From Blastocatellia bacterium (GTDB lineage: Bacteria > Acidobacteriota > Blastocatellia > Pyrinomonadales > Pyrinomonadaceae): a DNA stretch of 7,053 nt. Below are positions 1-5,761 of this stretch, piece by piece. The stretch is from assembly GCA_003175865.1 (NCBI GenBank), contig PSRF01000408.1, positions 1-7,053 on the forward strand, written 5' to 3'. How positions within the stretch are numbered: position 1 is the stretch's first letter; each line of letters starts with the position of its first letter. A model generated the notes under the pieces. That model was given only the letters and a program-made list of their open reading frames with translations, did no database searches and was not told the origin of the DNA. Made by a program: the position numbers and the translations under genes.

Positions 1-305
1 ACTTCCCTGCCCATTACGTGCCTTTTCATGTGAGCGTCGATGATGTCTTCGCCAATTACTTCATCGCTGTATTCGCCTGCTTCCAACACAGGAGCCACTT
101 TCTCCAACCACGTCTCATAATGGCGAAATAGTCCCTGCTCCTCGTCGTCGACAAAGACTGAAGAGGTCACGTGCATCGAGTTGATCAGGACGATACCTTC
201 AGTAATTCCACTTTCGCGCACGCAGTCTCGAACTTGTTGCGTGATCACGAGAAAACCACGTTGACTGGGAACGTGCAGCGTGATCTCCTTTCGATAGTTC
301 TTCAT
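1..305 (-). CDS. yjbQ: YjbQ/UPF0047 family protein, partial (3' end outside window)
   Basis: Read on the minus strand from an ATG at 305, the frame is open to the window edge for 101 codons, beginning MKNYRKEITLHVPSQRGF. It carries the family's blocks: 'INSMHVTSSVFVDDEEQGL' at residues 41-59 with His45, 'YETWLEKVAP' at 63-72, and 'DAHMKRHVMGR' at 90-100 with His92. A strong Shine-Dalgarno (GAGGAGG on the minus strand, 310-316) sits 4 bases upstream and fixes the start. Family members are usually about 130-140 residues, so roughly 30-40 C-terminal residues lie outside. Proteins of this family are annotated as secondary thiamine-phosphate synthase because E. coli YjbQ shows weak activity of that kind; the true physiological role is unsettled. 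It is expected to be a soluble cytoplasmic protein. It is transcribed divergently from the GDSL hydrolase gene, sharing a 144-bp promoter region. Nothing in the neighbourhood points to thiamine metabolism. Confidence 0.93.
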   Translation of the reverse strand, partial: MKNYRKEITLHVPSQRGFLVITQQVRDCVRESGITEGIVLINSMHVTSSVFVDDEEQGLFRHYETWLEKVAPVLEAGEYSDEVIGEDIIDAHMKRHVMGRE

Positions 306-309
306 ATCG

Positions 310-316
310 CCTCCTC
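310..316 (-). promoter_or_regulatory. Ribosome binding site of the YjbQ-family gene
   Basis: The minus strand reads GAGGAGG four bases before the ATG at 305. It matches the anti-Shine-Dalgarno core and supports this start over any internal one. Confidence 0.75.
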
Positions 317-408
317 GTTTCACTGGATTAAACATTAGGCATTCTGTCGGCGGGCGATGAGCGTCTTCTACTGCTGATCGATTTTTATTGCAATCCTTGT
401 CAAGCACG

Positions 409-436
409 TTGACGGCTCGCTGTGTTTTGCGATAGT
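409..436 (+). promoter_or_regulatory. Possible sigma70-type promoter of the GDSL hydrolase gene
   Basis: TTGACG (409-414) is 5/6 to the -35 consensus. It is followed after 16 bases by GATAGT (431-436), 4/6 to the -10 consensus. Transcription from here would start around 443, only about 7 bases before the ATG at 450, giving a leaderless or nearly leaderless mRNA. That agrees with the lack of a clear Shine-Dalgarno before 450. A perfect TTGACA also lies on the opposite strand (398-403) and could serve the divergent yjbQ gene, but I found no good -10 for it. The call rests on sequence resemblance only. Confidence 0.3.
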
Positions 437-449
437 AGGTAACTCACTG

Positions 450-1277
450 ATGAGACGGCACCCATATTCAATCCCAACACTGATCACAATTCTATTTCTC
501 TTGCACGCGGTAAACGTGAGTTCCGTCCAAAACAACGTAAGAGCCGATTTGCCGTCACCAAGAACTGATCAAAACTCGATGACTGCACATGCAGAATTGT
601 TGGAGAAGTCTAAAAAAGGTCGTATCGACGTCTATTTTGAAGGCGACTCAATCACGCGCCGTTGGGGAACGAGTGATGAGCAGTACAAGCATTTTCTCGC
701 CAACTGGCGGCAGAACTTTTTCGGCTGGAACGCTGCAGATTTCGGTTGGGGTGGCGACACCACTCAAAACATCCTGTGGCGCTTACAAAATGGCGAGCTT
801 AATAATGTCAATCCCAAAATCATCGTGTTGATGGCAGGCACCAACAACGTCGGTAATAAGTCACCTCAAGGTGATGACCCGCGGGTTGAAGACATCACGC
901 GAGGAATCAAAGCCATTTTGGATACGCTTCAGCACAAAGCTCCAAACGCAACTATCGTGTTGATGGGAATCACACCGCGCAACGACAACATGGCGGTGAT
1001 GCCCATCATCAATAAGATCAACGAGCGCATAGCCAAATTCGGAGATGGCAAGAAGATTAGATACCTAAACATCAACAACAGGCTTGCTGATAACGATGGA
1101 AAGCTTTACGAAGGAATGACGAACAAAGATCTGTTGCATTTGGATCTCAAAGCCTATCAAGTGTGGGCCGACGCACTGAAACCACTCTTTACTGAAGTGC
1201 TTGGACCACCTGCTAAAGAAGATCTCGCTCCACCACCAACGGGAGATCCAAGCGCGAAAAAACCGCCACAGCCATAA
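450..1277 (+). CDS. Secreted SGNH/GDSL-family hydrolase (PAF-acetylhydrolase-like)
   Basis: This 275-residue protein has all four SGNH blocks. Block I is 'FEGDSIT' with nucleophile Ser67; block II is 'WGGDTT' around Gly101-102; block III is 'MAGTNN' (128-133) with Asn132; block V is 'DLLH' with Asp227 and His230. The spacing and the 'GITPRND' and 'HLDLKAYQVWADALKP' stretches resemble the bacterial group related to PAF-acetylhydrolase Ib subunits, which are esterases or acetyl-hydrolases. Residues about 8-26 form a hydrophobic signal peptide or anchor, so it is likely exported. The last ~25 residues are a Pro/Ala/Lys-rich, probably disordered tail (PPAKEDLAPPPTGDPSAKKPPQP). No strong ribosome site precedes 450. 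The alternative ATG at codon 44 would keep the catalytic domain but lose the signal peptide, so 450 is preferred. It is followed in the same direction by a GH35 glycosidase, which suggests a role in deacylating glycans; the substrate is inferred, not seen. Confidence 0.92.
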   Translation: MRRHPYSIPTLITILFLLHAVNVSSVQNNVRADLPSPRTDQNSMTAHAELLEKSKKGRIDVYFEGDSITRRWGTSDEQYKHFLANWRQNFFGWNAADFGWGGDTTQNILWRLQNGELNNVNPKIIVLMAGTNNVGNKSPQGDDPRVEDITRGIKAILDTLQHKAPNATIVLMGITPRNDNMAVMPIINKINERIAKFGDGKKIRYLNINNRLADNDGKLYEGMTNKDLLHLDLKAYQVWADALKPLFTEVLGPPAKEDLAPPPTGDPSAKKPPQP

Positions 1278-1288
1278 CCAGGACTAAG

Positions 1289-1377
1289 TGCTGGGAGCGC
1301 AGGCGTCCTCGCCTGCTAGATACATTTACAGTCAACTTTAATGGAACCAGCAGGCGAGGACGCCTGCACTCCCAGCA
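1289..1377. repeat. REP-like double-hairpin inverted repeat between two genes
   Basis: Two 29-base arms (1289-1317 and 1349-1377) are inverted copies that differ at one position, separated by 31 bases. Each arm is itself a hairpin: GCAGGCG (1299-1305) pairs with CGCCTGC (1310-1316) across TCCT, and GCAGGCG (1350-1356) pairs with CGCCTGC (1361-1367) across AGGA. Such pairs of short GC-rich palindromes in opposite orientation are typical of REP/BIME-type dispersed elements. The element fills most of the 142-bp gap between the GDSL hydrolase and the GH35 gene. As RNA the whole element could fold into one ~29-bp stem, which may stabilise the upstream mRNA or weaken read-through. There is no T-run after it, so it is not a classic intrinsic terminator. 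No REP-associated (TnpA_REP) transposase is present here. Confidence 0.85.
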
Positions 1378-1419
1378 TGAAGTTGACGCTCTTTTGACAA
1401 TAGCAAGCGACTAATAACA

Positions 1420-3048
1420 ATGCAGACACATGTCACCAAGATCGGCGTCAGACTGTTCATCGCCTCAACGCTGTTAGGAGTGAATATTGTTAACTCTCTC
1501 GCTGGACTACCTCACCTGCGCAAACAAGGAACCGCCACACAACTAATTGTCGAAGACAAACCGTTTCTTGTGATTGCGGGCGAACTGGGTAACTCCAGTT
1601 CTTCGAGTTTGGAGTACATGCGACCCGTGTGGCCCAAACTCGTCGCGCTCAACCTGAACACAGTTCTCATCCCCGTCTATTGGGAGCTGATCGAACCGAC
1701 TGAAGGAAAATTCGATTTCACGCTCGTTGATGGCCTGATCCAGGATGCTCGCAAACACAATCTACATTTGGTACCTCTCTGGTTTGCATCGTGGAAAAAC
1801 AGCATGTCGTGTTATGCGCCTGCTTGGGTCAAGACAAATCAGAAGCGCTTTCCACGTTCGCAGGACAGAGAAGGCAAAGGAATGGAGATTCTTTCTCCAT
1901 TCAGCAAAGAGAATTTAGAAACAGATGCACGTGCGTTCGGCGCATTCATGCGTCACTTGCGAGAAGTGGATGCGAGTAATCAAACGGTCATCATGGTCCA
2001 GGTGGAAAACGAGATTGGGATGATTCCTGACTCGCGCGATCGTAGCGTGATTGCAAACGAGCTTTACAATCAGTCTGTACCTGCCGAGTTGATGAGTTAC
2101 CTGCAACAGCACAAGGAACAATTGATTCCTGAATTCCGCAGCGTATGGGCTGCAAATAGTTTTAAGACGAAAGGCACTTGGGAAGAAATTTTTGGAAAAG
2201 GTCCAGGAACAGACGAAATTTTTATGGCCTGGCATTTCTCGCGCTATGCAAATCGAATAGCCGAGGCCGGCAAAGCTGAATATCCCTTACCTATGTTTGT
2301 GAATGCAGCGCTGATTCGTCCCGGCTATCAACCCGGCCAATATCCCAGTGCTGGTCCACTTCCGCATCTGATCGATGTTTGGCGGGCGGGCGGTTCGAAG
2401 ATCGACTTTCTATCACCAGACATTTACTTTCAAAACTTTGCAGAATGGGTGACAAGATATGACAGATCCGGAAATCCTTTGTTTATTCCCGAAGCCATGC
2501 CTGGTCCAATCGATGCCGTCAACGGCTTATATGTAATCGCACAACACAATGCGATCGGATATAGCCCATTCAGTATTGACTCTTTGGATGAAGAGACGAC
2601 GAAAGCTCTTTCGCAAAGCTATGACCTACTGCGACAACTAAGTCCGCTGATTCTTGAGCATCAGGGCAAGGGCGAGATGGCAGGCGTCTTGCCAGAAGGT
2701 CCTGAGCAGCGTCAGCCCCAACAGTTGACGTTAGGAGACTACACTTTGCACGTGGCTTTTGAGCGTCAGACAAATCCCTCGTCCAATGCGCTTTCCGGCG
2801 GGTTGGTTATTGCAGTCGCGCCAAACGAGTTTCTTTTTGCAGGCACTGGATTGACGATCACTTTCGACGCAGCCACGCCTGGCGATCCATTGGTTGGAAT
2901 ACTTTCTGTTGACGAAGGACAGTTTGAAAATGGGCAGTGGGTTGCAGGTCGGCGGCTCAATGGGGATCAAACAAATCAGGGACGTCACTTACGATTGCCG
3001 CCCGGTAGATTCGGCATTCAACGGATCAAACTTTATCGCTACGCGTGA
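1420..3048 (+). CDS. Secreted GH35 beta-galactosidase-like glycoside hydrolase (DUF5597-type)
   Basis: This 542-residue enzyme has a (beta/alpha)8 GH35 domain from about residue 35 to 410. The opening 'LIVEDKPFLVIAGELGNSS' is a variant of the family's G-(G/A)-E-hN segment. 'VPVYWELIEPTEGKFDF'-like text (85-100 here 'PVYWELIEPTEGKFDF') is the typical Y-W-x-x-x-E-P-x-x-G-x-F-D-F strand and loop. The proton donor is Glu198 in 'VQVENEIG' and the nucleophile is Glu358 in 'LFIPEAM'. The C-terminal ~130 residues form a beta-rich region as in GH35 members carrying DUF5597. Family enzymes release terminal beta-galactose (or related sugars) from oligosaccharides or plant polysaccharides. The N-terminus (about 8-28) is a signal peptide, so it acts outside the cytoplasm. 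No clear Shine-Dalgarno precedes 1420. It lies downstream of the GDSL hydrolase in the same direction, but the hairpin repeat between them makes strict co-transcription uncertain. Substrate specificity cannot be read from sequence. Confidence 0.9.
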   Translation: MQTHVTKIGVRLFIASTLLGVNIVNSLAGLPHLRKQGTATQLIVEDKPFLVIAGELGNSSSSSLEYMRPVWPKLVALNLNTVLIPVYWELIEPTEGKFDFTLVDGLIQDARKHNLHLVPLWFASWKNSMSCYAPAWVKTNQKRFPRSQDREGKGMEILSPFSKENLETDARAFGAFMRHLREVDASNQTVIMVQVENEIGMIPDSRDRSVIANELYNQSVPAELMSYLQQHKEQLIPEFRSVWAANSFKTKGTWEEIFGKGPGTDEIFMAWHFSRYANRIAEAGKAEYPLPMFVNAALIRPGYQPGQYPSAGPLPHLIDVWRAGGSKIDFLSPDIYFQNFAEWVTRYDRSGNPLFIPEAMPGPIDAVNGLYVIAQHNAIGYSPFSIDSLDEETTKALSQSYDLLRQLSPLILEHQGKGEMAGVLPEGPEQRQPQQLTLGDYTLHVAFERQTNPSSNALSGGLVIAVAPNEFLFAGTGLTITFDAATPGDPLVGILSVDEGQFENGQWVAGRRLNGDQTNQGRHLRLPPGRFGIQRIKLYRYA

Positions 3049-3182
3049 TTAGTCGGTGGTGTCTTTACCGAGCTGCGGCAACGACTGATAATCAACTCAA
3101 CTCTCACCATGTCGACTCTTTCTCCTGTTAAGTAGACCACCCTTCGTTACCGCGCTCGTTCCGTTGCACCTTCATTAGTGCC
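3049..3182. other. Gap between convergent genes, no recognisable element
   Basis: The GH35 gene and the small secreted-protein gene end toward each other here. I see no strong hairpin followed by a T-run on either strand and no credible small gene. The best pairing is short (AGTCG near 3050 with CGACT near 3085) and not convincing as a terminator. Confidence 0.5.
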
Positions 3183-3629
3183 TCAGTAAGTTGCGATCGC
3201 GACGAGTTGCTGCGTATTCGAAGAGCTGACGCTCGCAGTCTCTCGTTTCAGCAACCGTTCCTGGCGCGAAGGTGCTAGCTCGCGTCCTGTCTCCAATCCG
3301 GGCCCCCAAACCTCAGAAAGAAAATAGGCTTCTCCATATCGATGAAAAATCAATTCACCTCGCCTGGAAGTCGTCATTCGTTGAACAGGCTCAGTAAAGA
3401 AAAGTGCATGCTCACCTCGGTGGTCTACGCTGGTAATCTTGAGCCCGTCGGCTTCATCACTAATTCGGGCGATCTCATATTCGCCGGCTGGCAGTGTCTT
3501 CCCGTTGATATTGAAGTCAAACGGAATGTTCGCGCGCACGGGCTCGCCCGGTAATTGTGCAAACGTCGTAGCTGCGATAAGTGCCAGAACGCAGCTACTC
3601 AACAATAAGCTAAATACTCTCTTCTTCAT
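3183..3629 (-). CDS. Small secreted protein of unknown function, acidobacterial type
   Basis: The protein is 148 residues from the ATG at 3629. The open frame continues upstream to 3758, but this start is chosen for two reasons. An excellent ribosome site, AAAGGAGAA on the minus strand (3633-3641), lies just upstream. The protein also then begins with a textbook signal peptide, MKKRVFSLLLSSCVLALIAA, with a likely cleavage after 'TTFA' (residue 24). The mature part starts 'QLPGEPVRANIPFDFNINGKTLPAGEYEI' and is predicted to be mostly beta strand. The 'IPFDF...G..LPAGEY' core followed by a 'GELIFHRYGEAYFLSEVW' stretch is a pattern I associate with small secreted proteins common in Acidobacteriota. 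The C-terminal region (115-135) is charged (GRELAPSRQERLLKRE). No function is known to me and no catalytic motif is visible. It is a lone gene, convergent with the GH35 gene. Confidence 0.88.
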   Translation of the reverse strand: MKKRVFSLLLSSCVLALIAATTFAQLPGEPVRANIPFDFNINGKTLPAGEYEIARISDEADGLKITSVDHRGEHALFFTEPVQRMTTSRRGELIFHRYGEAYFLSEVWGPGLETGRELAPSRQERLLKRETASVSSSNTQQLVAIATY

Positions 3630-3632
3630 CGC

Positions 3633-3641
3633 TTCTCCTTT
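3633..3641 (-). promoter_or_regulatory. Ribosome binding site that decides the start at 3629
   Basis: The minus strand reads AAAGGAGAAGCGATG. The AAAGGAG core lies at the normal distance from the ATG at 3629. The longer frame starting at 3758 has no comparable site and would bury the signal peptide behind 43 extra residues. Confidence 0.75.
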
Positions 3642-3725
3642 GATGGGTAATGTTCGAAGCTCGTAGTATTTCTGAATTCCAAAAATGTGGATTCTCAACA
3701 CGCCGGCTTCGCTTCTATTACCGAA

Positions 3726-3744
3726 CCCCCTTCGACTGAGGGGG
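3726..3744. repeat. GC hairpin upstream of the small secreted-protein gene
   Basis: CCCCC (3726-3730) can pair with GGGGG (3740-3744) across a 9-base loop. It lies about 100 bases upstream of the minus-strand start at 3629, so it could be in that gene's leader or at its promoter. It is short and has no T-run. Confidence 0.4.
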
Positions 3745-3913
3745 CTTGAAATCTTCATGCCATCGCCAAAGCGCCGCGCATAGCAAGTGCTTTCAAAGCG
3801 GCAAGAGCATCGGCTGTGGCTTTCTTGCTTTCAGCGCGACAAAACGCCACTTGTTAACACCGCGTCAATCACGGTCGTTCATAATCAGCCGAAACAAAGG
3901 TGCTGAAATACTG

Positions 3914-3929
3914 AGTGTTCGCGAACACT
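3914..3929. promoter_or_regulatory. Perfect 16-bp palindrome, candidate operator
   Basis: AGTGTTCGCGAACACT is exactly self-complementary with no spacer. A 16-bp perfect dyad in an intergenic region is the form expected for the site of a dimeric helix-turn-helix repressor. It lies 116 bases before the SnoaL-like gene, just upstream of a possible -35-like TTGGAT (3933-3938). No regulator gene is in the window to pair with it. Confidence 0.5.
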
Positions 3930-3992
3930 GACTTGGATACGGTTCTGTCTTAGTAACAAAAAGACTGGGCATGACGATTGCCAACGGACCAG

Positions 3993-4015
3993 CGGCGAAG
4001 TTTATTCATTCGCCG
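3993..4015 (+). repeat. Stem-loop in the leader of the SnoaL-like gene
   Basis: CGGCGAA (3993-3999) pairs perfectly with TTCGCCG (4009-4015) across a 9-base loop. It ends 14 bases before the ribosome site (4030-4036). It could affect mRNA stability or translation but does not cover the ribosome site itself. Confidence 0.45.
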
Positions 4016-4029
4016 TAGAAATATTCCTC

Positions 4030-4036
4030 AAAGGAG
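4030..4036 (+). promoter_or_regulatory. Ribosome binding site of the SnoaL-like gene
   Basis: AAAGGAG lies 8 bases before the ATG at 4045 and supports that start. Confidence 0.75.
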
Positions 4037-4044
4037 TTGCCCAA

Positions 4045-4509
4045 ATGCACGAACAGACAAATGTGGATGTTGTGAAAGACGCCTATCGCGCGATCAGCGA
4101 GCACAATTTTGATGTGCTGTTAGAGTGTTTTGATGAAAATGTAAAACTCTTTGCGATCGGTCCACCCCATCTGATTCCTACTGCAGGGACTCGCTATGGC
4201 GTGGAAGAGGTTGAACGATATTTTGCGCTGCTGGCAAAAACAGGAAGTCTTAAAATCAAACCGATCGAATTCGTTTCAGAGAACGATACGGTGATTGCTA
4301 TAGGCGAAGATGAACTGGATCTAATAGCAACCGGAAGCTCACTGCGCTCCCCGTGGGTTCATGTGTTTAATATGAGGAGAGGCAGGATCAGTGAACTTCG
4401 AGCTTTTTACGACACAGCCGCGATGATCGAAGCGCTCGATGCCTCAGACATGGCTTTCAGAAGAAGGAAACAGACACCCGAGTTGCGTGTTGTACCCGCA
4501 ATCTTCTAA
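4045..4509 (+). CDS. NTF2/SnoaL-like domain protein
   Basis: A 154-residue cytoplasmic protein with no signal peptide or membrane segment. The N-terminal helices 'NVDVVKDAYRAISEHNFDVLLECFDENVKLFAIGP' (6-40), the 'GTRYGVEEVERYFALLAK' helix (48-65), and the C-terminal 'SPWVHVFNMRRGRISELRAFYDTAAMIEAL' (102-131) are the usual order of the SnoaL-like branch of the NTF2 fold (ketosteroid-isomerase-related). The domain fills residues 6-131, and a basic tail (RRRKQ, 139-143) follows. Family members include isomerases, cyclases, hydrolases and binding proteins, so the reaction cannot be assigned. The gene stands alone, with its own ribosome site and leader, and is followed 115 bases later by a terminator-like hairpin. 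Confidence 0.88.
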   Translation: MHEQTNVDVVKDAYRAISEHNFDVLLECFDENVKLFAIGPPHLIPTAGTRYGVEEVERYFALLAKTGSLKIKPIEFVSENDTVIAIGEDELDLIATGSSLRSPWVHVFNMRRGRISELRAFYDTAAMIEALDASDMAFRRRKQTPELRVVPAIF

Positions 4510-4624
4510 CTGGACATTCGCAATCATATGGATAGAAGCTTTATTACAGTGAAAACGAAGATGCGGACAAGCTACGATAGATAATCAACACCGCAAATTG
4601 AACTAGGGGCGCGGTGTGCAAGAA

Positions 4625-4650
4625 GGGGTGCTTACCTTAGTGAGCACCCC
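4625..4650 (+). terminator. Terminator-like hairpin downstream of the SnoaL-like gene
   Basis: GGGGTGCTTA (4625-4634) pairs with TGAGCACCCC (4641-4650) as a 10-bp stem with one G-T pair and a 6-base loop, followed by ATTTTG. It is a strong stem with a short T-run, so it could end transcription of the SnoaL-like gene 115 bases upstream. The 115-base distance and weak T-run keep confidence moderate. Confidence 0.5.
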
Positions 4651-4710
4651 ATTTTGCTGTAAGCCGGTATCGAGCTCGCAAATTGCACCCTGCATACCCA
4701 GGCTTTGAAA

Positions 4711-5076
4711 ATAGTTCAGACACCACATGCTTTAGCTTCGTGGAGTGTCAACTTCTCGCTAGAAAAACATTACGTTGAACTCCGCAGATACCACCTGCTT
4801 CAGCAGTGTGGAGCTTCAATTTCTCGCTACATCTTGCAGGCGCTGGAGGGTGGGATTACGGTACCGCTTGAGAGTTTTTTAGACGAGGTTAGCGAGAAGT
4901 TGAAACTCCACGCTGCTGAAGCAGGTGGTATCTGCGGAGTTCGAAGTGTCCTGCTGTAGCGAGAAGTTGAAGCTCCACGCTGCTGAAGCAGGTGGTGTCT
5001 GTGGAGTTCGAGGTGTCGTGTCGTAGCGAGAAGTTGAAACTCGACGCTGCTGAATGCAAGGTGGTACCCATTCCTT
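4711..5076. repeat. Inverted array of ~67-bp hairpin-forming repeat units
   Basis: Five related units are present. Read on the minus strand, two units end at 4760 and 4828 (4711-4760 partial, 4761-4828). On the plus strand three units begin with AGCGAGAAGTTGAA at 4891, 4958 and 5025 (4891-4957, 4958-5024, and a decayed 5025-5076). The two complete plus units are exactly 67 bases each and differ at about 7 positions. The minus units converge on a 62-base spacer (4829-4890), so 4761-4828 and 4891-4957 form a large inverted repeat. Each unit also contains internal complementarity: CTGCT (4913-4917) with AGCAG (4920-4924), and AACTCC (4904-4909) with GGAGTT (4936-4941). Frames are open on both strands through the array, but 67 is not a multiple of 3, so the frame shifts at every unit. 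This argues against a repeated protein. No Cas genes are nearby, and units abut with no unique spacers. Confidence 0.85.
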
Positions 5077-5106
5077 GCCACAACGACAAGCTAAAGCTTA
5101 TCGGAC

Positions 5107-5137
5107 AAAAAAGGAGGGTGGTTTGTGCGACCACCCT
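5107..5137 (-). terminator. Intrinsic-terminator-like hairpin on the minus strand
   Basis: On the minus strand an 8-bp perfect stem (AGGGTGGT 5130-5137 reversed with its complement at 5115-5122, 7-base loop) is followed after CC by six T's (A-run 5107-5112 on the plus strand). This is the form of a rho-independent terminator for leftward transcription. No leftward gene is recognised upstream of it (5138-5845), so it may end an unannotated RNA or antisense transcript, or the hairpin may belong to a plus-strand structured RNA. Confidence 0.5.
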
Positions 5138-5420
5138 GAGGCGCATATGCGCGAAGCCTGAGGAGACGATTAAAAACTTGAACCTCAGTGCCCAACTGAA
5201 TGACCCGTGGATGACTGCTAAATACGTGCGAAGGAATATTGAAGTCGGTCCTACCAACCGTGTTGAGTTGGTTTGAGTCCTGTCGTCGTAAAAGGTTCAA
5301 CGCCATCGATTGAACCAGGTGCGTACTGCAGATGTTCCTTCTCAATTGAATGTAAAGCTCGAAACAACTTCGCGACATTCAAAGGTGCTTAGGTTAACGC
5401 TTACGTAATTGTTCAATCTT
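5115..5420 (+). ncRNA. Candidate structured RNA or ribozyme/intron fragment
   Basis: No gene is visible, but perfect stems follow one another closely. They are 5115-5122/5130-5137 (8 bp); CTGAGG 5158-5163 with CCTCAG 5183-5188; ACCAAC 5253-5258 with GTTGGT 5267-5272; GGTTCAA 5294-5300 with TTGAACC 5310-5316; and TTGAATGT 5346-5353 with ACATTCAA 5375-5382. A palindrome GCGCATATGCGC lies at 5141-5152. GTGCGAC at 5125 matches the 5'-end consensus of group II introns (GTGYG), and the order of early hairpins is loosely reminiscent of intron domain I. However I found no domain V (AGC...CGT bulged hairpin) and no reverse transcriptase frame. If it is an intron, it is a 5' fragment. Other possibilities are a regulatory RNA or a MITE-like folded element. 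Strand is uncertain because stems read on both. Confidence 0.35.
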
Positions 5421-5731
5421 CACGCGGACAATTTGCTTTCAGCTGCAAGAAAAGTGCCATCGATGGACCATAGTAAGATGACGGTGGTAGCTGTGAATGA
5501 ATGTATTGCAGCAACATATTAGTTGCTAGTTTGATTGAGTAATTAGTGACGAGATTTTGTCATCGCTATTTATTATGTGACAGATTGGTTAACACTTGAG
5601 CACAACGCTCGTGAGGCACTTTGTCACCAGTCGAGCAAGAAAGCCACACCGTCGGTCGGCAACACTCACTGGACGTCAAGCATCGTAAAGCCGGCAAACA
5701 AATCGTGAACTATTGATTCGTACAGCATTCA
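5421..5731. other. Non-coding gap, partly AT-rich, no gene seen
   Basis: No open frame of useful length exists on either strand. The part around 5510-5580 is AT-rich. A loose inverted pair, GTGACA (5577-5582) and TGTCAC (5622-5627), encloses a small GAGC/GCTC hairpin (5598-5610). The region probably contains the right edge of the structured block and upstream sequence of the kinase gene, but I cannot assign a promoter. Confidence 0.45.
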
Positions 5732-5761
5732 CGGTCGGACCACCTTCATAAATTCCGACCG
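5732..5761 (+). promoter_or_regulatory. Stem-loop upstream of the histidine kinase gene
   Basis: CGGTCGGA (5732-5739) pairs perfectly with TCCGACCG (5754-5761) across 14 bases, ending 84 bases before the kinase ATG. There is no T-run, so it is not a classic terminator. It may be an operator dyad or a leader hairpin. Confidence 0.45.

Larger units (their letters stand above)
3630..4044. other. 415-bp divergent intergenic region with several palindromes
   Basis: This region separates the divergent small secreted-protein gene (minus) and the SnoaL-like gene (plus). It holds a CCCCC/GGGGG hairpin (3726-3744), a perfect 16-bp palindrome (3914-3929) and a 7-bp stem (3993-4015). A 61-codon frame at 3746-3931 has no ribosome site and no protein-like pattern, so I do not call it a gene. 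Promoters for both flanking genes should lie here, but I cannot pick convincing -35/-10 pairs. Confidence 0.6.

Noticed and set aside
1289..1377. Simple rho-independent terminator
   Set aside because: No T-run follows the stem, and the double-hairpin architecture fits a REP-like element better.
1543..2988. Minus-strand and alternate-frame reading frames within the GH35 gene
   Set aside because: They are shadows of a gene with clear catalytic motifs and full-length similarity.
3630..3758. N-terminal extension of the small secreted protein to an ATG at 3758
   Set aside because: It would add 43 residues before a perfect signal peptide and has no ribosome site; the ATG at 3629 has a strong one.
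3746..3931. 61-codon plus-strand frame
   Set aside because: No ribosome site, unusual composition, and it overlaps the candidate operator. It is likely chance.
4711..5076. CRISPR array
   Set aside because: Units are about 67 bases, abut directly without unique spacers, occur in two orientations, and no Cas genes are seen.
4705..5378. Several overlapping open frames of 84-122 codons on both strands
   Set aside because: They run through the 67-bp repeats and hairpins. Their peptides are repeat translations (for example 'HLLQQRGAS') that change frame with each unit, and they lack ribosome sites.
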